Shown here piece after piece: positions 23,200 through 33,931 of a DNA stretch of 51,164 nucleotides. Position 1 is the stretch's first letter, and each line of letters begins with the position of its first letter. A program made the position numbers and the translations under genes. The DNA is from Actinomycetota bacterium. Lineage in GTDB: Bacteria; Actinomycetota; Actinomycetes; Nanopelagicales; Nanopelagicaceae. The notes beneath the pieces were generated by a model that saw nothing but the letters and a program-made list of their open reading frames with translations, had not been told where the DNA came from and did no database searches. The DNA lies in contig VGAG01000005.1 of assembly GCA_016870835.1 (NCBI GenBank), positions 1 to 51,164 of the forward strand, written 5' to 3'.

Positions 23200-26100
23200 G
23201 TGGATACCTCGTTACTCGGTTTCATCTCGCTATCTGAAACAAATAGCAAGATCTTGGCGGAATCGAGATCACTCATTTCGCCTTCACCTACTCACCCATT
23301 TCTAATCGCTGAGTTAGCGAAGCAGCGCCGCCTTGTTCTAGTTACCCACTCGAGTAAGCGGGCAAGTGAATTGGCGAGCGAGCTAAGTTCGCTAATGGGC
23401 GATGTAACTGAGTTTCCGGCATGGGAGACCTTGCCGCATGAGAAGTTAAGTCCCAATAGCGACACCGTCGCCAAGCGAATTGGAGCCTTGTATAACCTTG
23501 AGAAAGCTCGAGTGGTAATTGTTCCGATCCGCGCACTTGTTCAGCCAATTAATTCAGATGTCATAAAGAATCCACCCTTAGAGATAAAGGTGAAGAGCGA
23601 ACTTGGATTTGACCCACTAATAAGAGAACTTATCAAGCTTGCCTATTTGAGAGTTGATTTAGTTGAACGACGAGGTGAGTTCGCGGTGCGCGGGGGAATA
23701 ATAGATATTTTTCCACCAGATTCGGATTATCCAGTTCGACTTGATTTCTTCGGCGATGAGTTAGAGGAGATTAGAAAGTTTGAATTAGGAAGTCAGCGAA
23801 CTTATGGCGAAAGCGCTGATGCTTTAAACCTGCTTCCCTGTCGAGAACTCTTAATAGATGATGAAGTAATTGAGCGAGCTGAAAGTCTTCGCACGAAGTA
23901 TCCAGAAATGATTGAACTTCTAAACAAAGTTACCCAGGGCATTTATGCAGAGGGAATGGAATCCCTAATTGGGGCGCTACATCCAGAAATGAAGCAATTC
24001 CTAGAGTTTCTTCCCAGTGACTTCGAGGTTGTACTTATTGAAGAAGAGCGAATCAGAAACAGAAACCTTGATCTAATCAAAACTAGTGAGGAATTTCTTG
24101 AGGCGGCTTGGTCAAATTCAGCTCAAGGTTCAGGTGCCCCGTTGAAAAATGAATTGCAACGTGGTGGATATCTGACATTGGGTGAAGTCGCAGAGCGCGC
24201 TGAAGAATTAGGAATTAATTGGCGTTCGATAAATCTCTTTGGTGATGTTGATGATTCCGCGCTTGAACAGTTCGGTGAGATTTCGCCCTATCGAGGCGAT
24301 ATTGAACGATTGATGGTTGATTTGAAGGCTTGGCTAGCAAGTGGGCACTTAGTCGCGCTTACTTTTAGAGGCCATGGTCTGGCCGAGCGCTATCACCAAC
24401 TATTGAGCGAAGTAGATATACCGGCTCGAATAACGGAGCGACTTGAGCAAAATTTGTCCCGCACTACGGTCTATCTACTGACTGCAAATATCACTAGTGG
24501 TTTTGAAGATAAAGAGAACAAAGTGATTCTCCTGGCTGAATCAGATATCACCGGAATAAAAGATCGTCGCGCTGCATCAGGCAAGATGCCCACTCGTCGT
24601 AAGAAAGCAATTGATCCACTTGAACTTCGCCGGGGCGATTATGTAGTTCATGAAATTCATGGCGTTGGCAGATATCAAGAGCTCATTAAACGGAGTGTGG
24701 GCGGCGTGGAACGTGAATATGTGGTTATCGAATATGCCGCTTCAAAGCGTGGTCAACCAGCAGATCGAATCTATGTTCCTACTGATTCACTTGAGTTAGT
24801 CACTAGATATGTTGGAGGAGATACACCTGCCATTCATAAAATTGGTGGCGGAGATTGGGTAAAAGCAAAATCACGGGCGCGAAAAGCGGTAAAGGAAATC
24901 GCTGGTGAGTTAATTCGACTCTATGCGGCACGAACAAGTCTTCCTGGCTTTGCCTTCTCACCCGATACGACTTGGCAACGAGAGCTCGAGGAATCTTTCG
25001 AATATGTAGAGACCCCCGATCAATTAGTAACCATTAATGAAGTTAAGGCAGATATGGAGCGGTCTTATCCGATGGACCGAATTGTTTGCGGCGATGTTGG
25101 TTACGGCAAGACCGAGATCGCAATTCGAGCTGCATTTAAAGCAGTTCAAGATGGAAAGCAAGTCGCGGTTCTAGTTCCCACCACTCTCTTGGCACAACAG
25201 CACTTTGCAACTTTTTCAGAGAGATACGCCGGTTTTCCGTTACGAATCCGAGCGCTTTCCCGTTTTAACACCACAAAGGAAATTAACGAGACGCTAACGG
25301 GGCTCACAAGTGGAACCTTTGATGTGGTTATTGGGACGCATCGATTGCTCTCTGAGGATGTGAAATTCCGCGACCTCGGTCTAATAATTGTGGATGAAGA
25401 GCAGCGCTTTGGCGTTGAGCATAAGGAGAAGTTAAAGAAACTTCGAACGACTGTGGATGTTCTGGCTATGTCAGCGACTCCTATTCCGCGCACGCTGGAG
25501 ATGGCGATAACTGGGATTCGAGAGATGTCCACAATTGCAACTCCGCCTGAGGAACGCCATCCAGTTCTCACTTATGTGGGCGCATATGATGAAAAACAAA
25601 TCGTTGCAGCTATTCATCGAGAGCTATTGCGTGATGGGCAAATCTTCTATATTCATAATCGCGTCGAGAGCATCGATGATGTTGCATCTAATCTTCGTCG
25701 ACTGGTTCCCGAAGCACGAATAGCAATTGCTCATGGCCAGATGAATGAGTCTGCGCTAGAGCAAGTTGTAATTGCATTTTGGAATCGAGAGTTTGACATC
25801 CTTGTATGTACCACGATTGTGGAGAACGGGATTGATGTGGCGAATGCAAATACTTTAATTGTGGATCGGGCCGATAAGTTTGGCCTTTCCCAATTACATC
25901 AATTACGAGGCCGCGTCGGTCGAAGCCGGGAGCGCGCTTATGCCTATTTCTTATATCCCGGCGATAAACCATTAACCGAGATTGCGATGGAGCGATTGAC
26001 GACGATTGCGAGAAATTCAGAGTTAGGTGCAGGGATGCAAGTAGCGCTTAAAGACCTTGAGATTCGCGGTGCGGGGAATTTATTGGGCGGAGAGCAATCA

Positions 26101-26712
26101 GGCCATATTGCTGAAGTTGGCTTTGATTTATACATGAGGATGGTTGGAGAGGCTGTAACAGAATTTAAGCGCGGCATAGTCACTCAAGATGAGTTGGAAA
26201 AAGAGTGCAAAGTTGAGATTCCGGTAACGGCGCATCTTTCAACGCAATACGTTCCCTCAGATCGACTTCGACTTGATTTATATCGAAGGCTTGCCGATGC
26301 CAAGAGTGATAGCGATATTGATGGAATTTCAGAAGAGCTACAAGATCGCTTTGGCGCGCTACCCGAGGAGACCGAACGTTTGATTGAGATTGCTAAATTG
26401 CGAATCAAAGTTAAGTCATTTGGTATTCAAGACTTGGCTGTACAAGTAAAGTATTTGAAGATCTCGCCAATCAAGTTAACTGAATCCATGGAGATGAGAG
26501 TTCAGCGACTTTATCCAGGCTCCATTGTGAAATCAGTAACTGAGACGCTCATGATCGCAAGACCAGTAGCGGCTGCTTGGGAGGATCAGGATTACCAAGA
26601 TAGTGGCGCAATAGGAGATACTGCGCTCCTTGGCTGGGTGAGCGAAGCGCTCGCAGTAGTCACTGGTGGCGATAAGCAAAAGAACATTTCGAGCGAAGAG
26701 GTAAAGAAGTGA
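23200..26712 (+). CDS. mfd: Transcription-repair coupling factor
   Basis: A 1170-residue protein. The N-terminal UvrB-like module is followed by the RNA polymerase interaction domain (GDYVVHEIHGVGRYQELIKR, about residue 480), then the RecG-like translocase with Walker A GDVGYGKTEIAIRA (about 630), DEEQRFGVEHKEKLKK, SATPIPRTLEMAITGIREMS and QLRGRVGRSRERAYAY, and the C-terminal TRCF domain. It removes stalled RNA polymerase and recruits UvrA. The frame opens at TTG 23182, but GGAGG at 23190-23194 lies 5 nt before GTG 23200, which I take as the start. The next gene overlaps as GTGA. Confidence 0.96.
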   Translation: MDTSLLGFISLSETNSKILAESRSLISPSPTHPFLIAELAKQRRLVLVTHSSKRASELASELSSLMGDVTEFPAWETLPHEKLSPNSDTVAKRIGALYNLEKARVVIVPIRALVQPINSDVIKNPPLEIKVKSELGFDPLIRELIKLAYLRVDLVERRGEFAVRGGIIDIFPPDSDYPVRLDFFGDELEEIRKFELGSQRTYGESADALNLLPCRELLIDDEVIERAESLRTKYPEMIELLNKVTQGIYAEGMESLIGALHPEMKQFLEFLPSDFEVVLIEEERIRNRNLDLIKTSEEFLEAAWSNSAQGSGAPLKNELQRGGYLTLGEVAERAEELGINWRSINLFGDVDDSALEQFGEISPYRGDIERLMVDLKAWLASGHLVALTFRGHGLAERYHQLLSEVDIPARITERLEQNLSRTTVYLLTANITSGFEDKENKVILLAESDITGIKDRRAASGKMPTRRKKAIDPLELRRGDYVVHEIHGVGRYQELIKRSVGGVEREYVVIEYAASKRGQPADRIYVPTDSLELVTRYVGGDTPAIHKIGGGDWVKAKSRARKAVKEIAGELIRLYAARTSLPGFAFSPDTTWQRELEESFEYVETPDQLVTINEVKADMERSYPMDRIVCGDVGYGKTEIAIRAAFKAVQDGKQVAVLVPTTLLAQQHFATFSERYAGFPLRIRALSRFNTTKEINETLTGLTSGTFDVVIGTHRLLSEDVKFRDLGLIIVDEEQRFGVEHKEKLKKLRTTVDVLAMSATPIPRTLEMAITGIREMSTIATPPEERHPVLTYVGAYDEKQIVAAIHRELLRDGQIFYIHNRVESIDDVASNLRRLVPEARIAIAHGQMNESALEQVVIAFWNREFDILVCTTIVENGIDVANANTLIVDRADKFGLSQLHQLRGRVGRSRERAYAYFLYPGDKPLTEIAMERLTTIARNSELGAGMQVALKDLEIRGAGNLLGGEQSGHIAEVGFDLYMRMVGEAVTEFKRGIVTQDELEKECKVEIPVTAHLSTQYVPSDRLRLDLYRRLADAKSDSDIDGISEELQDRFGALPEETERLIEIAKLRIKVKSFGIQDLAVQVKYLKISPIKLTESMEMRVQRLYPGSIVKSVTETLMIARPVAAAWEDQDYQDSGAIGDTALLGWVSEALAVVTGGDKQKNISSEEVKK

Positions 26713-27308
26713 AGCGGATACTTGTTGCGTTACTTGCAAGCGTTGGATTGTTCTTAACTGGCTGCTCCCAGATGAATAGCGCGGCTACCGTGGGTGAAGA
26801 AGAGATCACCGTAAAGCTGCTCCAAGCCCAAGTAGATTCAATCCTTGAGGCTCGCAAGGGCGTTGATACCTCCCAGATGCAACTAGAAACCGGTGAAGCG
26901 CTAACTCGTGATCAATTGACTTTCCTAATCGCAAATTTAGTTATTGATGAGGTTAGTAAAGAAGCTGGAATTAAAGTGAATACGACTGACCTTGAGCTCT
27001 ACAAGCAAGAGATTTTCCAAAGCATTGGTGGCGAAGAGATGCTTCCGAGCGTTCTCGTTAACGCTGCTATCGCTCCAGAGTCGCTAGATAGCGTTCTTCG
27101 TCGCGATTTGATTCTGCGCAAGCTCACCGCGGGAGCAAAAGATGCTGGCGCTGATGATGCGGCTGTGAATGAATTGGTTCAAACTGCTGTCACGAAGAAG
27201 GCTAGTGAATTGAAGATTGTTATTAATCCTAGGTATGGAGTTTGGGATTCAAATTCATTTGCGGTCGTTGCAAAAGACCCAGCAGGCGACGCGGTAACTG
27301 ATAAGTAG
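26709..27308 (+). CDS. SurA N-terminal-like lipoprotein
   Basis: A 199-residue protein with a lipoprotein signal (MKRILVALLASVGLFLTGCS, lipidated Cys at 19). The mature part has VGEEEITVKLLQAQVDSI, the start of a SurA-N/peptidyl-prolyl isomerase-like helical domain, but it ends without a PpiC catalytic domain. A chaperone-like role on the outer face of the membrane is possible. The GTG start overlaps the mfd stop by 4 nt. A similar lipoprotein sits between mfd and mazG in Streptomyces and relatives (from memory). Function is not established. Confidence 0.75.
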   Translation: MKRILVALLASVGLFLTGCSQMNSAATVGEEEITVKLLQAQVDSILEARKGVDTSQMQLETGEALTRDQLTFLIANLVIDEVSKEAGIKVNTTDLELYKQEIFQSIGGEEMLPSVLVNAAIAPESLDSVLRRDLILRKLTAGAKDAGADDAAVNELVQTAVTKKASELKIVINPRYGVWDSNSFAVVAKDPAGDAVTDK

Positions 27309-27314
27309 GGCGAT

Positions 27315-29242
<1,928 letters not shown>

Positions 29243-29251
29243 TAGGTGGCT

Positions 29252-29695
29252 ATGAAAGCTCGAGTTTCACTACGCGGCGCCTTTCGAAATTTTGCCGAGC
29301 GCCGCGGAATCTCTACTCGACTCTTGGTTCTCTTTATTGTGCTCTTTGCAGTTGCAGTAACGCTTGCCCCACCAACTCAACATTATTTTGCTCAAAGAGC
29401 CCAGATAAGCGCTCTTGAGTCAAGCGTTGAATCAAATAAGAAGAAACTTGAGGAGGCGCGTGCGGAATTAGAGAGATGGCGCGACCCCGAGTACATCCGC
29501 TCTCAAGCAAGAACGCGATTGCATTTTGTGCTTCCAGGCGAGCGGCAATACATCATCCTGGGAATTGGAAATGAAGTCACCTCAGAGAATGAAGGCGCAG
29601 CCCCAATAAATGAAGATTTCCCACTCGGAGTTCCTTGGTATTCAAGGATTATCTCCTCAATAACTTCAGTCGGCGTTGGCAGCGGAAATCCATAA
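29252..29695 (+). CDS. FtsB/DivIC-family septum protein
   Basis: A 147-residue bitopic protein. A basic cytoplasmic N-terminus precedes one membrane helix (about residues 23-40, LLVLFIVLFAVAVTLAPP), then a coiled coil (ALESSVESNKKKLEEARAEL) and the ERWRDPEYIRSQARTRLHFV motif of the FtsB/DivIC family. It bridges FtsL and FtsQ in the division complex. ATG 29252 has AGG five nt upstream; GTG 29246 two codons earlier is an alternative. The eno-ftsB-DUF501-ppx order is conserved in Actinobacteria. Confidence 0.88.
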   Translation: MKARVSLRGAFRNFAERRGISTRLLVLFIVLFAVAVTLAPPTQHYFAQRAQISALESSVESNKKKLEEARAELERWRDPEYIRSQARTRLHFVLPGERQYIILGIGNEVTSENEGAAPINEDFPLGVPWYSRIISSITSVGVGSGNP

Positions 29696-30205
29696 ATGCA
29701 AGGCGAAAAAGCTACGCCTGAGGATCTGCGCGCACTAGAAATCCAACTTGGTAGACCCGCTCGCGATGTACATAAGGTTTCCTATCGATGCCCTTGTGGT
29801 AATCCAGCGGTAATTGAGACGCCACCACGGCTAAGTGATGGAACGCCATTTCCAACTTTTTATTATGCGACTTGCCCTAATCTAACCGCTGCAATTTCTA
29901 CCTTGGAAAACTCAGATTTAATGGAAGAAATGAATCGCCGCCTTGCTATTGATGCCCAGCTTGCAGGTGAGTATCACGCTGCCCATGATGATTACATCGC
30001 AGCGCGAAGCGCCCTCGGCATAGATGTCCCAGAAGTCGCAGGAATTTCTGCAGGTGGAATGCCAGAACGCGTTAAGTGCCTCCATTCACTCATCGCTCAC
30101 TCGCTCTCAGCAGGTCCCGGAGTAAATCCACTTGGCGATCAAGCCCTTGAAAAGTTGGGCGAGTGGTGGCAAAACGGAAATTGCTTAGAGCGGAGGGAGA
30201 GTTGA
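29696..30205 (+). CDS. DUF501-family protein
   Basis: A 169-residue protein whose ATG follows the ftsB stop with no gap. LEIQLGRPARDVHKVSYRCP, CGNPAVIETPPRLSDGTPFP and FYYATCPNLTAAIS match the actinobacterial DUF501 family, with conserved cysteines that might bind metal. C-terminal ERVKCLHSLIAHSLSAG is also a family mark. The function is unknown. It is always found between ftsB and ppx, and its stop overlaps the ppx start (TTGA). Confidence 0.88.
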   Translation: MQGEKATPEDLRALEIQLGRPARDVHKVSYRCPCGNPAVIETPPRLSDGTPFPTFYYATCPNLTAAISTLENSDLMEEMNRRLAIDAQLAGEYHAAHDDYIAARSALGIDVPEVAGISAGGMPERVKCLHSLIAHSLSAGPGVNPLGDQALEKLGEWWQNGNCLERRES

Positions 30206-31116
30206 GTCGGGTAGCTGCGATTGATTGTGGCACCAACTCAATCCGATTATTAATCGCCGATATCTCAGACGGTAACTTTCGTGAGATAACTCGAACCATG
30301 GAGATTGTTCGACTAGGTGAAGGCGTTGATAAGAATAAGCGCTTTGACCCCAAAGCAATCGAGCGAACCCTTAACGCGGTAAGTGAATTTAGCGAGGAGA
30401 TAAAGCGAAGAGGAGCAAGTGCGATTCGCTTTTGTGCGACAAGCGCTACTAGAGATGCTGAGAATAGGGCGCTCTTTGTCGATGGCGTGAAGCAGATACT
30501 TGGGATTGAACCAGAAGTCATTAGCGGCGATGAGGAAGCTCGCCTTTCTTTTATGGGAGCGGTTAGAGAAATTCATCCATCTGATGCGCCTTTTCTAGTT
30601 GTTGATATCGGCGGCGGGTCAACCGAATTTGTCTATGGCGATAGCAAGGTGAGTGCAGCAAAGAGCGTAAATATCGGGTGCGTTCGAATGAGTGAGCGTC
30701 ATTTCAAATCTGCCCCAGTCGCAGAAGAAGATATTGAGCGCGCGATTATTGATATCGATCGGGCAATAGATGAGGCTGGAAGATATGTACCTCTTAAAAG
30801 TGCACGGACTCTGGTCGCCGTAGCAGGAACTGCGACAACTGTTGCAGCAGCAGCCCTCGAACTTGAGAGCTATGACCGCTACTCAATCCATCAATCAAGA
30901 ATCTCCTCTCAAAAAGTCGCAGAAATTTCAAAACACTTTTTAGAGATGAAGCGGGAAGAGTTAGCGGCGCTTGGTTATATGCACCCAGGTAGAGTTGATG
31001 TGATTGCTGCTGGCGCGCTAGTTCTAGATCGAATCATGAAAGCCGTTGGATTATCAGAGTTTGTGGCATCTGAATCAGATATTCTCGATGGAATTGCCTG
31101 GTCACTTGCCAACTAG
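30202..31116 (+). CDS. ppx: Exopolyphosphatase (Ppx/GppA family)
   Basis: A 304-residue single-domain Ppx of the short actinobacterial type. AAIDCGTNSIRLLIADI (phosphate loop) and VDIGGGSTEFVYG are the two ASKHA-fold signatures, and RFCATSATRDAENRALF lies between them. The frame stays open to 30163, but GGAGG at 30192-30196 lies 5 nt before TTG 30202, giving MSRVAAID, the expected N-terminus. It hydrolyses polyphosphate or (p)ppGpp. The start overlaps the DUF501 stop by 4 nt. Confidence 0.92.
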   Translation: MSRVAAIDCGTNSIRLLIADISDGNFREITRTMEIVRLGEGVDKNKRFDPKAIERTLNAVSEFSEEIKRRGASAIRFCATSATRDAENRALFVDGVKQILGIEPEVISGDEEARLSFMGAVREIHPSDAPFLVVDIGGGSTEFVYGDSKVSAAKSVNIGCVRMSERHFKSAPVAEEDIERAIIDIDRAIDEAGRYVPLKSARTLVAVAGTATTVAAAALELESYDRYSIHQSRISSQKVAEISKHFLEMKREELAALGYMHPGRVDVIAAGALVLDRIMKAVGLSEFVASESDILDGIAWSLAN

Positions 31117-31819
31117 CCTTGCGGTAATTGATAAGAAAATTGTTAAGTGTTCTGCCTGCCCACGTCTTGTTAAGTGGCGCGAAGAGGTCGCGATCACAAA
31201 GAGAAAGTCATATCGCGATGAGAAATATTGGGGGCGACCTGTTACAGGATTTGGACCAAGTGATGCAAAGGTATTAATTATTGGTCTGGCACCTGGTGCT
31301 CACGGTGCAAATAGAACTGGGCGAATCTTTACTGGAGATAGTTCGGGGGATTGGTTGTATCGCGCACTTCATAGAGCCGGTTTAGCAAAGCAAGAGACGA
31401 GCAAGAGTAGAGATGATGGACAAGAACTATTCGATACTCGAATTACTTGCGCGGTTCACTGTGCGCCACCAGATAACAAGCCGTCGACCAAAGAAATCGA
31501 GAGATGTGGCGAATGGCTTAATTTGGAGTTGGACTCGCTCTTTGCCACCACGCGCGCCTACTTGGCGCTTGGAGGGGTTGCATGGAAGGCGACCCAGAAG
31601 GCCCTGATTGAGATAGGTGAGGAATTGCCTAGAAAGCGCCCAAAGTTCAGCCACGGCGCCAGTTTCAAGTTTCAAGGAAGTGATGGGAATACTAGGATGG
31701 TCATTGGTAGTTATCACCCGAGTCAGCAGAACACTTTCACGGGAAAGTTGACGCGATCCCAGCTAGATTCTGTTGTACGTAAGGCAGGTAGATTTGCCCA
31801 CGCTGGTAAGCCCCTGTAG
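31088..31819 (+). CDS. Uracil-DNA glycosylase, family 5 (UdgB)
   Basis: About 243 residues. GLAPGAHGANRTGRIFTGD is the family-5 motif A, which lacks the usual catalytic Asp/Asn of family 1, and SYHPSQQNTFTGKL is the motif B. Cys in KCSACPRL (about 21, 24) and in the HCAPP...ERCGEW region probably hold an iron-sulfur cluster. It excises uracil and other deaminated bases. Start ATG 31088 lies inside ppx; TTG 31106 is also possible. The gene's stop codon lies inside the downstream tRNA. Confidence 0.9.
   Translation: MELPGHLPTSLAVIDKKIVKCSACPRLVKWREEVAITKRKSYRDEKYWGRPVTGFGPSDAKVLIIGLAPGAHGANRTGRIFTGDSSGDWLYRALHRAGLAKQETSKSRDDGQELFDTRITCAVHCAPPDNKPSTKEIERCGEWLNLELDSLFATTRAYLALGGVAWKATQKALIEIGEELPRKRPKFSHGASFKFQGSDGNTRMVIGSYHPSQQNTFTGKLTRSQLDSVVRKAGRFAHAGKPL
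31789..31794 (+). promoter_or_regulatory. Candidate -10 for the UAA tRNA inside the UDG gene
   Basis: TAGATT lies 15 nt before the tRNA 5' end at 31810, within the UDG coding region. No clear -35 is present, so the tRNA may instead be cut from the UDG transcript. Confidence 0.3.
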
Positions 31820-31885
31820 CCCAATGGCAGAGGCAGACGACTTAAAATCGTCCAAGTGTGGGTTCGACCCCCACCGGGGGCACCA
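31810..31885 (+). tRNA. tRNA with anticodon TAA (nominal Leu), short variable loop
   Basis: The acceptor stem GCCCCTG pairs with CGGGGGC (31875-31881; one G-T pair), followed by discriminator A and encoded CCA. The anticodon arm is GACGA-CTTAAAA-TCGTC, so the anticodon is TAA (UAA), which reads UUA. The T arm is GTGGG-TTCGACC-CCCAC. The variable region is only CAAGT. Bacterial tRNA-Leu normally has a long class II variable arm of 10 or more bases, so this is a class I body with a Leu anticodon. The tRNA starts within the penultimate codons of the UDG gene, whose TAG stop occupies tRNA bases 8-10. Confidence 0.85.
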
Positions 31886-31934
31886 CAAAAAATCAAAAAA
31901 AACTTAATAACGAAAAACTAAAACAAGGAGAGCA

Positions 31935-32711
31935 ATGAACAGTTCGAATCCGATTCTTAACCGTGCATACGGTCAACGCGGGTACGCAGCGATGGGAACG
32001 CTTCCCCAAGACAATCTTGAGGATACGTATAACGCCCCAGCTGCTTCTTCACTTCGCACTGGACGGATGACGATGGATGATGTCGTCGCTCGTACCGGAA
32101 CGCTATTGGGAATAGTCGTACTTGTTGGTGCGGCTGCCTGGTATCTAAATTTTCCACCATCACTTCTATTTGTTGGTTTGATAGGCGGTCTTGTTACCGG
32201 ACTTATTGGCGCCTTTAGCCGAACGGTTCGACCTGCTCTTTATCTAACTTACGCAGCCTTCCAAGGACTCTTCCTCGGAATTCTTAGTAAAACTTTTGAA
32301 CTCTTCTACCCCGGAATAGTTCAGCAAGCAGTCGTAGCGACTGTCGCAGCGTTCGTGGGAATGCTATTTATGTATAAGAGTGGAAGACTCCGTGCGACTC
32401 CAAAATTTACAAAGGTTTTGATTGGCGCAGCTTTTGGTTACATCCTTCTTGCACTCGGTAGCTTAATTAGCGTGATGCTAGGTGGCGGAAGTCTTTACTC
32501 ACTAAGTCTCTTTGGACCAATGCTTGCAATTGCCGGCGTTGCAATCGCTAGCTTCTTCTTGATTTTGGACTTTGATCAAGCAGAGAAGGGCGTTCGTTTG
32601 GGACTACCCCAAGAAGAGTCATGGCGCGCTGGTTTTGGTCTAGTAATGACTATCGTCTGGCTATACCTAGAGGTACTTCGCTTAATCGCGATTTTGCGAG
32701 GTAACGACTAA
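31935..32711 (+). CDS. Bax inhibitor-1/YccA-like membrane protein
   Basis: A 258-residue protein with a soluble N-terminus of about 50 residues and seven hydrophobic helices (about 57-250), matching the actinobacterial Bax1-I/YccA family (MTMDDVVARTGTLLGIVVLV; LDFDQAEKGVRLGLPQEESW near the C-terminus, with the acidic residues of the family's pH/calcium site). It has a good ribosome site, AAGGAG, 6 nt before the ATG. It may act as a calcium-leak channel or membrane-quality factor; not established in this group. A long hairpin follows its stop codon. Confidence 0.82.
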   Translation: MNSSNPILNRAYGQRGYAAMGTLPQDNLEDTYNAPAASSLRTGRMTMDDVVARTGTLLGIVVLVGAAAWYLNFPPSLLFVGLIGGLVTGLIGAFSRTVRPALYLTYAAFQGLFLGILSKTFELFYPGIVQQAVVATVAAFVGMLFMYKSGRLRATPKFTKVLIGAAFGYILLALGSLISVMLGGGSLYSLSLFGPMLAIAGVAIASFFLILDFDQAEKGVRLGLPQEESWRAGFGLVMTIVWLYLEVLRLIAILRGND

Positions 32712-33931
32712 CCCTCTTGTAGGCGCGGTTTCTCAGAATCCCCGAGGCGAGCAGAATTCGTCTCGGGGATTCTTATTGCAATAAGGAGTGCAAGCGAGAA
32801 AACAATCGCGCTAACTAACATCGCGCTTCGATAAGAGAATAGATCTGCGATAAGTCCGAGAACTAGTGGGCCAACCATCATTCCGGCATCTCCAGCCATC
32901 TGCCAGAGCGCATAGACCTTTCCGCTTCTTCCTTTAATTACATCGCCAACAATCGCACCGGCAGCTGTCGCAAAACCAGCGCCTAAACCAAGAATGAGCA
33001 TGGCAATTAGATACATAACAACATTGGTTGAGATAGTCAGAAGAAATAGGGAGAGCAGAGTGATAACGAATCCAACCAAGATTACTGGTTTTCTTCCGTT
33101 CTTATCTGAGTATTTTCCAGCTCGGACCATGACTAAACCTTGGGAAATTAATGCCAGGGTAAAGCTAAGTCCCACAATTGATGTTGTCACTCCAATATCT
33201 TCGATTGCAAATAGCGGAAGAATTGAGGAGCGCATACCAAAAAAGACCCAAGTTCCTAGGAATGCAAGAATGAGCGAGTAGCGATAAGCGCGGAGTTGTA
33301 ACGCTTCCTTGATTGTCATGACTTGCGTATTACTCTCTTGTGGGTTCTCTGATTTCCCAAGGCGTTTTTCATGAAGAAATGTAATTGCAAAAATGCCAGC
33401 GATAACTAAGAGTCCTGAGTAAATAAAGAAGGGCGCTCTCGGGGAGATCGCAAGGAGCGCGCCGCCGAATGCAGGGCCGGCAACTCCGCCTGCAATAAAG
33501 CCTCCGTTGTAAAGAGATTGAGCGCGCCCGCGTTGACTGTCACTAACCACTCGAAGCAGAAGCGCTCCAGCTGCGATAGTGAACATGGAAGAACCCAGTC
33601 CACCGGCTGAGCGGAAGAAAAGGAGTTGGCTATAACTCTGTGCCAGACCAGCAACAAGAGTAAAGAAGGCAACCATCAACAATCCAAAGCCAAGGACAAT
33701 CCGCTCGCCGAATCTATCTACGAGCTTTCCGGAGAAGAGCCCTGAAACAAAGCGCATAATCGCAAAACTAGAAATTACCAAACCGATTAAGGTATTCGAG
33801 ACGTTAAAACTCTTAGCAAAAATTGGAATTGCTGGAATTATCACCCCAAAACCGATGGCAACAAGAAATGAGATTGAGGTTAAAATCGAAACTTCACGCG
33901 GAAGTCCCTGAAAGGGTGAGCGGAATTTCAA
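32708..33931 (-). CDS. MFS drug/proton antiporter (12-TM)
   Basis: A 407-residue transporter with about 12 membrane helices. [19 protein letters not shown] carries motif A (GxLaDrxGrr), and [20 protein letters not shown] resembles the antiporter motif C. It is closest in pattern to TetA/MdtG-like multidrug pumps. It shares a 4-nt overlap with the upstream DHA2 pump gene, so both come from one mRNA. Its 3' end contains a perfect hairpin (see 32735-32773). Substrate unknown. Confidence 0.87.
   Translation of the reverse strand: MKFRSPFQGLPREVSILTSISFLVAIGFGVIIPAIPIFAKSFNVSNTLIGLVISSFAIMRFVSGLFSGKLVDRFGERIVLGFGLLMVAFFTLVAGLAQSYSQLLFFRSAGGLGSSMFTIAAGALLLRVVSDSQRGRAQSLYNGGFIAGGVAGPAFGGALLAISPRAPFFIYSGLLVIAGIFAITFLHEKRLGKSENPQESNTQVMTIKEALQLRAYRYSLILAFLGTWVFFGMRSSILPLFAIEDIGVTTSIVGLSFTLALISQGLVMVRAGKYSDKNGRKPVILVGFVITLLSLFLLTISTNVVMYLIAMLILGLGAGFATAAGAIVGDVIKGRSGKVYALWQMAGDAGMMVGPLVLGLIADLFSYRSAMLVSAIVFSLALLIAIRIPETNSARLGDSEKPRLQEG
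32735..32773 (+). terminator. 16-bp hairpin, probable terminator of the Bax inhibitor-like gene
   Basis: AGAATCCCCGAGGCGA (32735-32750) pairs with TCGTCTCGGGGATTCT (32758-32773), 16 bp with one G-T pair and a 7-nt loop. The plus strand continues with TATT, a weak T tract. It lies 24 nt past the stop of the gene at 31935, inside the coding end of the convergent MFS gene. Confidence 0.55.

Noticed and set aside
25146-25571. 141-codon frame antisense to mfd
   Set aside because: It is antisense to the mfd helicase core and is low-complexity Ser/Arg/Ile sequence with no recognisable motif.
30163-30201. GTG start of ppx at 30163
   Set aside because: It adds residues not typical of the family. A strong ribosome site precedes TTG 30202, which gives the normal MSRVAAIDCGTN start.
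30090-30521. 143-codon frame antisense to DUF501 and ppx
   Set aside because: It crosses two conserved genes on the opposite strand and shows no family motif.
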